A DNA stretch of 64,000 nucleotides from Buxus sempervirens (Eukaryota; Streptophyta; Magnoliopsida; Buxales; Buxaceae): the NCBI GenBank assembly GCA_947561395.2, contig OX387190.1:14130858-14194857 (forward strand), written 5' to 3'. Every line of letters begins with the position of its first letter. Position 1 is the stretch's first letter. The notes under the pieces are model-generated. The model made no database searches. It saw only the letters and a list, made by a program, of their open reading frames with translations, and was not told the origin of the DNA. The position numbers and the translations under genes were made by a program. This document shows, one piece after another, positions 34,218 to 44,303 of the stretch.

Positions 34218-35888
34218 TTCCTTGCAAGTTGACACCCAGCCCTTTCCCTGGATGGAAATTGTTTTTTTTTAGTACTTTCTCCACCATCTTCTCTGCACAG
34301 GTCATCTTCCCTTCCTTATCTTGATACCCCCCAGGTATGAAATTGACAGTCTCAAATTGGAATGAGTGGAATGCAATTTTGTCGACAGTTAATTCGACAT
34401 TAATGAAGGGTACATCAGGTGGCACTATTGGAGGTATCAAATTCTCAGCTAGGACAGTTATCACCCTTTGTCCTCTTATATACTTCACCCTTTGGTGAAG
34501 AGTGGATGGTATTGCCCTAGCCGAGTGTATCCACGGCCTTCCTAGGAGAATATTGAAAGCTACTGGGATATCCATCACTTCAAATGTGATGTTAAAGATG
34601 TTGGGCCCAATAGTGACCAGCAGTTCAATCTCCCTTAGGGAGTGTGTCTTAGAGTTATCAAAAGCCCTCACAATCCTCCCATTTTGTTTGATCTTGGATT
34701 GATCCAGACCAAGCTTGACAAAATTGATTAATGGGCAGATATTTAAGGCTGATCCATTGTCAATTAAAACTCGTGCTATCATACTGCCCTTACAAAGTAT
34801 AGTGATGTGCAAAGGGTCAACATGATAACACCCACCTGGGCTTATCTCACTTTCTGAAAAACTTATCACATTATGAGATAAGATTTGGCCAACCATTTTG
34901 CCTAGTCGGTTTGGATCAATAGCTTTGGGCACATGTGCACTCTGAAGCACCCTTAATAATGAATCCCTATGCTTTTTAGACTTCAGCAAAAGTCCCAATA
35001 TTGAAGTCTGGGCATGGACCTTATTTAACTGATCAACAATATTGAATTCACTTTTCTTTATTATTTAATGAGGTCTGCCGCCTCACTTTCTGCAACCTGG
35101 GGGATGTCCTCCCCTATTTTTGATTTTCCTTTCTGTTTTTTCTTCTCTTATATATCTTTTCTTTCTTTCTCAACTTCTAATTCTTTTTATTTTCCTTCTT
35201 CCCCTACGCACCTTCCTGACCTCATCATGAGGTTCACCTCCTCTTGGTTCTGTCTCTTGACCACAGGAACTGTAGTCATGACGTCATTGCTGTAATTCCA
35301 TGGCATAGTCGACTCGGAATAGGAAGGTTTAGGAACATTGATCACAAGTGGGGGAAGTTTGGACTTAGATGAAAACGCCTGAGTATAAGGAACATCTACA
35401 ACCAAGGGTGGGAGTTGCTTTGGTTCAATTGATTTTGAAGGTAAAGGAAATGAAGAGGTAACTGAAGTGGTGAGGTGGTCACAGTTGATGACCAAGGGTG
35501 GCTTTGATGGATTGGAGGGAGAAAAAGTGGATGGATTGCAATTGATAACCAGAGGTGGCCTTGGAATATTTACTCGGGCCATGAGAGAGGACACCCGGTC
35601 CAATGAGGAGTTAATATGCTCAGCAGCACAATCATTCCTTTTTGAAATGACATTGACTTCATCTCCCCTTTTTCTCTGGTAGAAATGAACTTTAACCGAA
35701 GTCCCTAAGGGTGCAATCAACTGAGATGGGTCAAAAGTTCTTTGAATGGAAGAGATGGCCGCAACTGAGTTGGACGGTCCTACCCTGTTGTGATAAGGCA
35801 ATGGATTCTGCCCAATGTCATTTTCGGAAGGGGTGGATGCAACTGTATTGAAGGACAAGGCTTTCTGATCCAACAGGTCCTGAATAGC
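34218..35888 (-). pseudogene. Protease and Pro-rich linker of element F
   Basis: The aspartic protease has the L-I-D-N-G-S-A-L-N active-site motif at about 34743-34772 and an L-L-G-R-P-W-I-H motif downstream; D-N-G-S is the usual Tat variant of D-[ST]-G. Upstream is a linker with repeated P-P-L-V-I-N units (35320-35560). After the protease comes G-K-G-L-G, the first half of the G-patch, cut by E2. Frame breaks occur around 35000-35190. Confidence 0.85.
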
Positions 35889-37274
35889 ATGCTTTAAAGG
35901 CTAGCAGTTGTCAGTAGGGTATCCTGGTGCACTCATATGAAAATCACAAGTGACTGAGGGATTAAAATTCCTCCCCTTAGTTGCATTTGGGTTTGGCTCC
36001 TTCAGGGTTACATATCCCGCTTTCAGTAAGGTTGGTAATAACTGGGAAAGTGTTACGGGAATAGAAGTGAAGACTCTATTCCTTCTTGTTGCCATCTAGG
36101 TATCTCTCTCTTCCTTAGTGAAAACCCTCTTCTGATTTGCAGGTACGGATGGAGAGAAATTAATGTTGAGTGGGGTTTCATGGGTGGTTTGTGACTGTTG
36201 GGTCTGCTGGGGTGCAGGAACATTGATGTGGAGTGGTTTTCTGGGAGGAGGAGCTTGTACCATGTTTACTTCTCATTCTTTCTTATTCTTTTTCATCCCA
36301 TTCCCCCTTTTTTTGTGCAAAAGAGTTGGAGGGATTTGACTGACCAGCCATAGCAGAGTAATCAATTATTTTTCTTGATCTGACCCCGTCCTCAATCCGG
36401 TCGACCACCTATACTAGGGCTGCAAAGTTGGTGGTAGTCTGACCCACCAGATGATTGTAAAAAGGCTGCCCCAGTGTACTTATGAATGTTGAGATCATTT
36501 CAGGCTCCAACATTGGTGGCCTGACCTGGAAGGCAGTCTCCCTCCACCTCTTGGAGTATTGCCTCACGGATTCATCATTTTCTTTGCTCATCCTCATTAC
36601 ATCATATCTATCTGGCACGATTTCAGAATTGAATTTGTATTGGGCCAAAAAAGCATCTACCAGATCCTTCCATCTTTTAATCTTCCTATGGTCAAGTGTG
36701 GCAAACCACCTCAGAGCGGCTCCAGTCAAATTCCTTTAGAACAGTTGAATTAGAATGCCATCATCCGGGCCAAATTGGCATAGATCCCCACAATAGAGCT
36801 TCAAATGGCTCATAGGGCAGGCAATGCCATCGTATTTATCAAAGTCTAGGCACTTGAATTTGGCTGGTAGGCATACATCTGGGTATAGACACAGGTCTTC
36901 AAAGTTAGTGCCTCCATAACTGTTCACCCCTTTTACTTCTCTCAGCTCTTCCTGAATCACCTCTAGCCTATGCAAGAATTTCCTTTCCATCTCCTCTCTT
37001 ACTCTCTCCTTTTCCTTCTTTTTCTTAGATTCAACTATTTCTTCCCTGATCAGTATAGGTTCAGGAATAGGTTCAGACATGGGTTTAGGGATAGGTTGAA
37101 CTGGAGGTGGAATGTTGGTCTGAGGTGGAGGTACTTGATGGGAAGTGGAGGCTTGGTTCTGGGCTTGGGCTTGCTGATCCTGAACAACCAATAAGTTTTC
37201 CAGCATTTGGGCGAGCCCTGCCACTTGCTCTTGCAGTTGAACAAAGTCTTGAGTAGGAGCAACGGCCTGATTCT
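35889..37274 (-). pseudogene. Gag of element F
   Basis: A Gln-rich coiled N-terminal part, then the capsid core with K-F-K-C-x-D-F-D-K-Y-D-G, a W-F-A-T-L motif and R-P-P-M-L-E, and a C-x2-H-M-x4-G knuckle at about 35905-35950. In-frame stops occur at about 36733, 36406, 36096-36098 and 35898-35900. The 5' end of gag is replaced at 37275 by LTR A'. It is clearly homologous to the Gag of element C. Confidence 0.87.
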
Positions 37275-37745
37275 TGTAGACACCCCAAAATTGCATGATT
37301 TTTGATAAATCTTGAAGGAGAGAAATATTTTCTTGGAATTTTCAATTCTTTGCATTGGGTTTGAGATCCTTAACCCATTTGAATCCAAAACCGTAAAGGA
37401 AAAGGCCCGAATTCAATCTTTTATGCAAAGTCAAACTTTTTCCAGTTGAATTTTGTTGACTTTTGACCCCAGAAAATAAAATATTTTTTAAAGCAAGATT
37501 TCAAGTTAATTTTTCCCAGTAATCAGGTTTTTAGCAATGTTATTGCATAAATGAATTTTTTGAGATTTTAAATCTTGACGAATACCTTGGTATTAACATG
37601 TTGAATCTTTTTACCGGACCTGAAAAATCAGAATTTAGCCTTGAACTGGAAAGTTGACTTTTTATTCACTTGGAATTTGGGTCTGGAACTATTTTTAATG
37701 GATTCAAATTTGGGGGGGGGGGGTGTTTGCTTATTTACATGTAAT

Positions 37746-40242
37746 TGTGAGACATGGAAAAATCACCGAGATAATTCCCTCCGTCATCACATGGGCTCAA
37801 CGAAAATGGGAGAGTCGCCACCATTCAATTTTGGGTGTGAATGGACATCAAAAATTATCATAAAGAGCAAAATGGCAAATACTAGAGTAAAAATAACCCT
37901 ACTTGAAAATAAAATCCAAAGATGGGTAAGGGGATTAGATTATGAATGGGGGAAGGTGTTAGGCACCCCCATTCACCCACACAAGGTGGTTGCCAAGTGT
38001 TGTTCATGCTAAAAAAATAAGAAAGCTTGCTAAAATCATTAAAAACCTTGAAAAAGGATTAAACAAATGTATGATACTTTCATATGAGAAATCCAAATGA
38101 ATTCTAGATCCTCTTTTATGTCAGTATCATTTCTGGGACATCACCATTTAATGGAAATCAAAGCAAAACTTGAATAAAACCAAGTTGAGACAAATCCGGA
38201 AAATTCGGTAAAAGCTCGAGCCATTTGTCTTGAAATCATTCAAATCTAATTTAAATTGAATCAAACCAAATCCATTTGAAAGATTATGATAAATAGAAGA
38301 CTCATGCCAATTTTCAATAAAATCCGGTTAAAACTCTAGGAGTTATGCTCCTTTGAAATCTTCTGTTGGAAATCAGCAAAAGTAACAAGTGGGCAACTTT
38401 GGAAATTTATTTAAAACAATTGACTCCATATAAATCCGTGAAATTTGGCATGAATTAAGTATGTAGAACCATATTTCAAATGAAACTAGTCTCATACAAA
38501 AATTCATCCGGATGTGCCTTGGGTGACCTCCCGAACAGGCCCTGAAGATCACAGATTAACCCAGAAATGTGCTGTTGAGCAGTTCTGAGTAAATCGGTTA
38601 CCCACGACTCAAATGGAATCAAAACATTATGAAACCAACTGGATTTGAAATTAGACTTCCGATGGAAAACACAGAAATAAAAATTACTTGAATCGGACAT
38701 AAAACGAACACATGGTGCTCAGTCAAAGTGACAAGTTCCGCAATCTGGCCAGAACTGACCTATCAACTTCGACTGAGTGGTGTCAAAAATCCCCTCCATA
38801 AAAAATGATAACATTTGACAGAAATAAATTAGACAGCCTCACCTTTCCTTTTGCTTTAGAATCACTCCAAAATTCATCCGGATGATGAAGTTATGAGTGT
38901 CCGAAGTTAGGGTACAGCTGCTGTCCGATTTAGGCCTATTTAAGCAAAATCAATCCAAAACGATGATCAAGTGTGTGTGATCCGTGCAAGATGAATCAAA
39001 ATCATTTGAAAAAATGTTGAAGAACCTCTAGGTGGAAATAGGGCACAAGGTTGGCTCACCATCCTCTCCGATTGGAGAGAATATACCAAAAACCTTAAAA
39101 TTGAGCAAAACGCCCAAACCGAGAGGTTAGATTGTGAGGTTAGATCGTGAGGTCTTCAATACTTACTTGAAATCATGTTGAAAACCATTAAGAAGTATCC
39201 CAGAATTGTTTGGGGCTATTTATTCCAGATCTATCACAATGAATGCAATAGATCCGAAATACAAGCCGATTCCGACAAAAACAAGTGCAATATGTGTGTA
39301 TGTGTAAAAATCATTTCTTCAATCACAACATAACAACATATGAATTCATATCAATCAAATGAGGTTCTAAAAAAACCTAGGGTTCCGTTCAATTCTCTTT
39401 TCCCTTAGTTCTCTCTTCCCGTTTTACGGTTCTTCAAGATAATCTTGGGGTACTTTGAGTATGAAACGGTTTTCATAGAATCAAAAGGCTTTTCAATAGG
39501 GTTCTAACACTAAGGATCAATCCTCAGTCTCATTTCCCCTAGATCCTGCCTTCACATTTTACGACTAGGGGGAGTCTTGAGGTACTTTGAGTAGAGGAAG
39601 GGGTTGCATACACAAAGAGTAGGCCTTATTCTACAGAAAGGTAGAAGAAAGAGCTAATCCTAGAATGTAAGAATAGAAAAATAAAGAGGGATTTAGGCTT
39701 ACCTGGGTTTTTGGAAGCAGTGTGGTAGTGGTTCCCTTCTTCACTCGGAGCTCTTCAACCTCCAACTTCTTGGCTAAAATTCTTGGCAAAAGTTATTGGC
39801 CATTTGCTTGAGGAGAGGCCTCCTATTTATAGGCAAAGGCTAGGGTTAGGGGGAACCCTAATGCTAGACACAAAATGATGTCTAGAATCCCCCACACTTA
39901 ACCCTAGGGTTATTTCGGAGATTTCCATTCCTTAAACAAGGGATATGATGGTAAAAAGTGAAAACTCTCGGAAAACCCTAATTTTGAGCAAAATCTTTGT
40001 ATCCGACAACTTAGATCGGATACAAACAATTATTTTTGTATCTGACACATGTCGTCGGATACACTAATATTTGCTTGTATCCGACGACTTGTGTCAGATA
40101 CAAAAGGATTTGCTTGTATCCGACCTGAGTTGTCGGATACAAGAAGAAATGTATAAATCTGCATTTTTGTGTTGTTTACAAAGGAAAGAATGATTTCTGC
40201 CAATTATCCATCATTTTTATTGTGCAATTTGGGGTGTCTACA
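37746..40242 (-). mobile_element. Solo LTR B (Tat/Ogre-like, 2.5 kb)
   Basis: Bounded by TG/CA and the duplication GTAAT (37741-37745 and 40243-40247). On the minus strand it starts TGTAGACACCCC and ends ATGTCTCACA. TATA (CCTATAAATAGG) is at 39823-39833. It closely resembles M2 LTR. No internal sequence is present, so it is a solo LTR. Confidence 0.92.
39999..40142 (-). promoter_or_regulatory. Class 1 array of solo LTR B
   Basis: Four 27 bp sites start at 39999, 40038, 40077 and 40116, exactly 39 bp apart. Arms are TGTATCCGAC and GTCGGATACA with few changes. They end 165 bp upstream of the TATA box on the minus strand. The last has the centre CTGAGTT. Confidence 0.85.
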
Positions 40243-40383
40243 GTAATATCTTAAGTAAATGGAGATTAAAAAATACGAAGACATTTACTTAAACGATATT
40301 ACATGTAAATAAGTATTGCCTGTGCAGGCAAGGGTCAGTGCCATGCAGAAGCTGTGCAGAGAAGCTTTTTTTTTGTTTTGTTT

Positions 40384-40488
40384 TGTATCCGACTTTATAT
40401 GTCGGATACAAGCCTTTTGCTTTGTATCTGAAATTTTATGTCGGATACAAAGATTATTATTTGTATCCGACCTGAGTTGTTGGATACA
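40384..40488 (+). promoter_or_regulatory. Class 1 array of LTR A'
   Basis: Three sites start at 40384, 40423 and 40462, exactly 39 bp apart, with the CCGAC/GTCGG arm subtype; the last has the centre CTGAGTT. TATA follows near 40655. Confidence 0.85.
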
Positions 40489-41277
40489 AGTGTTTTGCTG
40501 CAAAATTTGAAAATTCCGAGAGTTTTCACTTTTTTTTACTGTTTTACCTCTGTTTAAGAGGTGGGAATTCTCGAATATAGCCTTAGGGTTAAGTGGGAGG
40601 ATTCTAGACACATCCTTGTGTCTACCATTAGGCCACCCCTTGCCCTAGCCGTTGCCTATAAATAGGAGGTCTCTCCTCAAGCAAATGGCCATAAGTTGGA
40701 GATTAAAGAACTCCAAGTGAAGAAGGGAACCGCTGCCGCATTGCTCCCAGAAATCCAGGTAAGCCTGGAACCCTTTTTACTTTTCTGTTTTTAAATTCTA
40801 GGGTTAGTTTCCTCTTCTCCCTTCCTTTAAAGTAAGGCCTGATTGTGATTGAAACCCCATTCCCTATTCAAAGTACCTCAAGACTATCTCTAGTCGTAAA
40901 ACGTGAAGAGAAAGCTAGGGGAAACGAGAATGGGAATGAAACCTAGTTCTAGAACCCCCATTTGATTAAATGTTATATGTTGTGATGTATTGATGAATAT
41001 TATGTATTTTGCTTCGTTTTCTGGAGAGAATACCATGGTCCATGCTCTTTATAGCATTGGATCTCCATTTTCTCCTAAAAGATGATTTTTCACACATGCA
41101 CACATCTCACTTGTTTTGATGGAATAGGCTTTTATTTTGGATCTATCGTATTCATTATGATAGATCTGAGATAAGTGGCCTTAGATCAAGCTTTTTTTAT
41201 GATCCTTGAATGGATTTTAGATCTATCGTATTTATTTTTTTATTTTTTATTGTTTTTTATTTTTTTCATTTTAAAGA

Positions 41278-42022
41278 GTTGTTGGAATATTTTAGGGCTT
41301 CCAACATGTCCCACAAGATATGAAATTGGTTGGTACGAAAAAGACCATCAAAAAGTTATTGGAATATTTTAGGGCTTCCAACGTGTCCCACAAGATATGA
41401 AATTGGTTAGCACGAAAAAGGCCATCCAAAAAGTTGCGGAATATTTTAGGGCTTCCAACATGTCCCACAAGATATGAAATTGGTTGGCACGAAAAAGGCC
41501 ATCCAAAGAGTTGTTAGAATATTTTAAGGCTTCCAACATGTCCCACAGGATATGAAATTGGGTGGTACAAAAAAGACCATCCAAAAGTTGTTGGAATATT
41601 TTAGGGTTCCAACATGTCTCACAAGATATGAAATTGGTTAGCACGAAAAAGGCCATCCAAAGAGTTGTCGGAATATTTTTGGGCTTCCAACGTGTCCCAC
41701 AAGATATGAAATTGGTTGGCACGAAAAAGGCCATCGAAAGAGTTGTTGGAATATTTTAGGGCTTCCAACATGTCCCATAGGATATAAAATTGGGTGGTAC
41801 GAAAAAGACCATCCAAAAGTTGTTGAAATATTTTAGGGCTTCCAACATGTCCCACAAGATATGAATTGGGTGGTACGAAAAAGACCATTCAAAGAGTTGT
41901 TGGAATATTTTAGGGCTTCCAACATGTTCCACAAGATATGAATTGGGTAGTACGAAAAAGACTATCCAAAGAGTTGTTTGAATATTTTAGGGCTTCCAAC
42001 ATGTCCCACAAGATATGAATTT
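41278..42022. repeat. Tandem repeat, about 77 bp, ten copies
   Basis: The unit contains GGAATATTTTAGGGCTTCC and CCACAAGATATGAAATTGG. Copies start near 41284, 41361, 41438, 41516, 41593, 41670, 41748, 41824, 41902 and 41979, spacing 76-78 bp. The antisense frames at 41369-41888 simply read through the repeat. It sits at the junction between truncated LTR A' and the M4 internal region. Confidence 0.88.
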
Positions 42023-42198
42023 GGAATTAAGGCTTCCAAAGCCTCCTGAAATTACACAGGCTTTCAGGAGCCTATGAAGGGTTCTAGAATCACGCAAGCT
42101 TCTAGGGGCTTATGAAGATAAAGATATGAAATTTCAGGCTTTTAGAAGTCCTATGAGTTTATAAATTAAGGCTTTAGAAGGCCTATGAGGTTAAAAAT

Positions 42199-42330
42199 CT
42201 GAAATTCAAAGGCTTTCAGAGGCCCATGGAAATTTTGGAGAAAATCTGAAATTCGAAGGCTTTCAGAGGCCCATGGAAATTTTGGAGAAAATCTGAAATT
42301 CAAAGGCTTTCAGAGGTCCATGAAACAATT
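42199..42330. repeat. Tandem repeat, 47 bp, nearly three copies
   Basis: Unit starts CTGAAATTC at 42199, 42246 and 42293, containing GGCTTTCAGAGGCCCATGG. Between 42022 and 42199 are degenerate relatives with GGCTTT and CAGGAGCC. Confidence 0.8.
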
Positions 42331-44282
42331 TTTTATTTTTGTTTTTTTTCCTTTTTTTTTTTGACTTTTGATTTGATTTTTTTCTTTTCTTTTTTTTTTT
42401 TTGTTGTAATTTATTATTCAAGAACAAAATTTTAAATTGAATTGTTCTTATCAAACTTTGGAGATTAAAAAAAATGATTTGAAATTATTTTCCCTAATTT
42501 TTCCATTAGATTGCACTTTAAGAATGTGTTTTGCAATATTGATGTGATTTGAGGTTCTATTAAAGTGTATTTTGATTCAAACACATTTTTCTTTATCACT
42601 TCCACTCTTTGAGTTAAGTTACATGTTCAAATTAGGTAAAATTTCCTAAAAAGCTTAACCCTTTGATTTGAGTGAGTTCAGAAGAATTTGGATGCTATTT
42701 ACTCTTATTGAAGTGTTTATCATCTTTTATATCACTTAAATCTGACCGCAAAGAAAGTGCGGTCAAGCCATGTCCGCAAATGAAATGCGGTCAGGCCATG
42801 TCCGCAAATTAAGTGCAATTTACGGACGGAATTTCACTGTTCTTGTTTTCCAAGTGATTTAATGAATTTGATTACACATCCAAACATAGGGTTCACCATT
42901 GACAAGCTTCTAAACTATCCTAAAGTGGACGTTGACACTATATTTACAAAAAAGAAAAAGAAAAAATGAGGGCACATGTTCCCTCCAAAATCAAACACCA
43001 TATTCATGAATTTTGAACTTTTGGTTACCTCCTACATGGATTTTGGGTAGGATGACTTCTGAGCAGAGTTTAAAAAACTCTTCCTATAGGCTACAGCAAT
43101 CTTAGGATACAAATCTCATTGGGAAAAATTCCATCCCAAATACATGGACACCATGGCACTTACTTTACATGATATGAAGATAATTAAGAAAACAATGATA
43201 TCACTTTGTTACCTTGTGTTTACCTTCAATATGGCATTCATATCATACCTGGGCCTTGTGAATCATGCAACCGGCATTCCCTTAATTACAAACCCATTTC
43301 CCCATCGTAATTGTTTACTTTAGCTAAAAACGTGTTACTCCACCTTCAAGAGTAAGGGCTTTGGGTTTTGGCTTAATGGCAACTTAGATCTCAAGCCTAG
43401 TGATGACCAGAATCAAAGATCCATAATTTCATCACATCATTAGCTCAAAGTTCTAAGGTGAATGTTTTCATTTTCACTTTCCGAAGTAACCACCTCGTTG
43501 CGCCAAGCTACACACATTCGGGTTCAACTTCCTATAGGTAAGGGCAGGCTGTGTAAAAGATTTAAAGTGCTCAAGTGCATTTGAAATAAAGATGCATTCA
43601 CAACGTCCCAAACCCTTGCCACTCTTTTTCGTAGCCAAGCACATTTTTATTCACAAACCAAGGCAGATATGACATCATATTGGAAATAAATAAACACAAG
43701 CAAACAAGATATTAAAACACCTAAATATGCTCATGACTTTTATATACCCAAAAATATCACACAAGCATGTTATCATATTGTACAAAAATAATTAATCATG
43801 CCAAACATGCTTAAAAACCCCAAAATACCCACTAAATTCCTAGATTTCATGCTCATAATTTTTATGTTCAAAACATAGCATTAAACCCCCAAATCAAAGC
43901 ATGTCATAAAAAAGTAAAGCAATTAATCATATTGTACAAGAAAGAATTGTTCATGGAAAACATGCTTGAAAACCCCAAAAATATCCACTAAACTCCTAGA
44001 TTTCATATTCTTAATTTTCATGATTAACTCATGGCATTAAAAACCCAAATTAAAGCATGTTATCACAAAATACAGCAAAATCATGTTACAAGATAGGCTT
44101 CCCTTAAACATATTTCTAGACATAATCAAGCAACATATACATGCCTTATCTTCATGAGTCTTCTAATAACACAAATCAGATTTAAAATACATCAAACATA
44201 TCCAAATGAAATAAACAAAATAGCAAGCATTCAAAATAAAACAAAACATGAACCAATACAAAACATGGCTTAAATCCACTAG
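42331..44282 (-). other. 5' internal region of element M4
   Basis: This lies downstream of the M4 primer site on the minus strand. I see no coding frame with domain motifs. It holds an internal class 2 array and TATA box (42725-42819). Homopolymer tracts lie at 42330-42410. The expected gag-pol is missing, so M4 is truncated near the tandem repeats. Confidence 0.5.
42725..42819 (-). promoter_or_regulatory. Internal promoter of M4 with class 2 sites
   Basis: Class 2 sites start at 42745, 42773 and 42801, 28 bp apart. On the minus strand they precede GATATAAAAGATG at about 42723-42735. The M4 LTR also carries class 2 sites. The transcript would run left in the sense direction of M4; the gene it served is lost. 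Confidence 0.6.
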
Positions 44283-44301
44283 GTCCCCAGTGAAGTCGCC
44301 A
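44283..44301 (-). other. Primer binding site of element M4 (tRNA-Arg)
   Basis: On the minus strand it reads TGGCGACTTCACTGGGGAC, two changes from the D primer site, two bases from the LTR end. It marks 44304-46133 as a 5' LTR. Confidence 0.82.
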
Positions 44302-44303
44302 GT

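Larger units (their letters stand above)
27782..37274 (-). mobile_element. Tat-lineage gypsy element F, decayed internal region
   Basis: On the minus strand the order is gag, protease, G-patch, RT, RNase H, second (archaeal-like) RNase H, integrase. RT before integrase defines Ty3/gypsy, and the second RNase H and G-patch place it in the Tat lineage. It is cut on the left inside the integrase by element C, on the right in gag by LTR A', and in the middle by solo LTR E2. Many stops and at least one frameshift show that it is inactive. Its LTRs are not in the window. Confidence 0.9.
37275..41200 (+). mobile_element. Mosaic LTR A', truncated, interrupted by solo LTR B
   Basis: Starts TGTAGACACCCC inside the F gag with no polypurine tract before it, so it is a 5' or solo LTR. 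Bases 37275-37745 and 40243-40320 match solo LTR a, including the 82 bp foldback. From about 40370 it instead matches LTRs P3 and B: class 1 palindromes, then TATA near 40655. It stops resembling any LTR at about 41200, losing some 700 bp of its 3' end. The right boundary is approximate. Confidence 0.75.

Noticed and set aside
39999..40142. Regular short repeats resembling a CRISPR array
   Set aside because: Spacers are only 12 bp, the repeats are palindromes inside a plant LTR promoter, no cas genes exist, and the host is eukaryotic.
41369..41888. Overlapping open frames with a repeated protein motif
   Set aside because: They are read-through of the 77 bp tandem repeat, a multiple-of-three artefact in part of the array.
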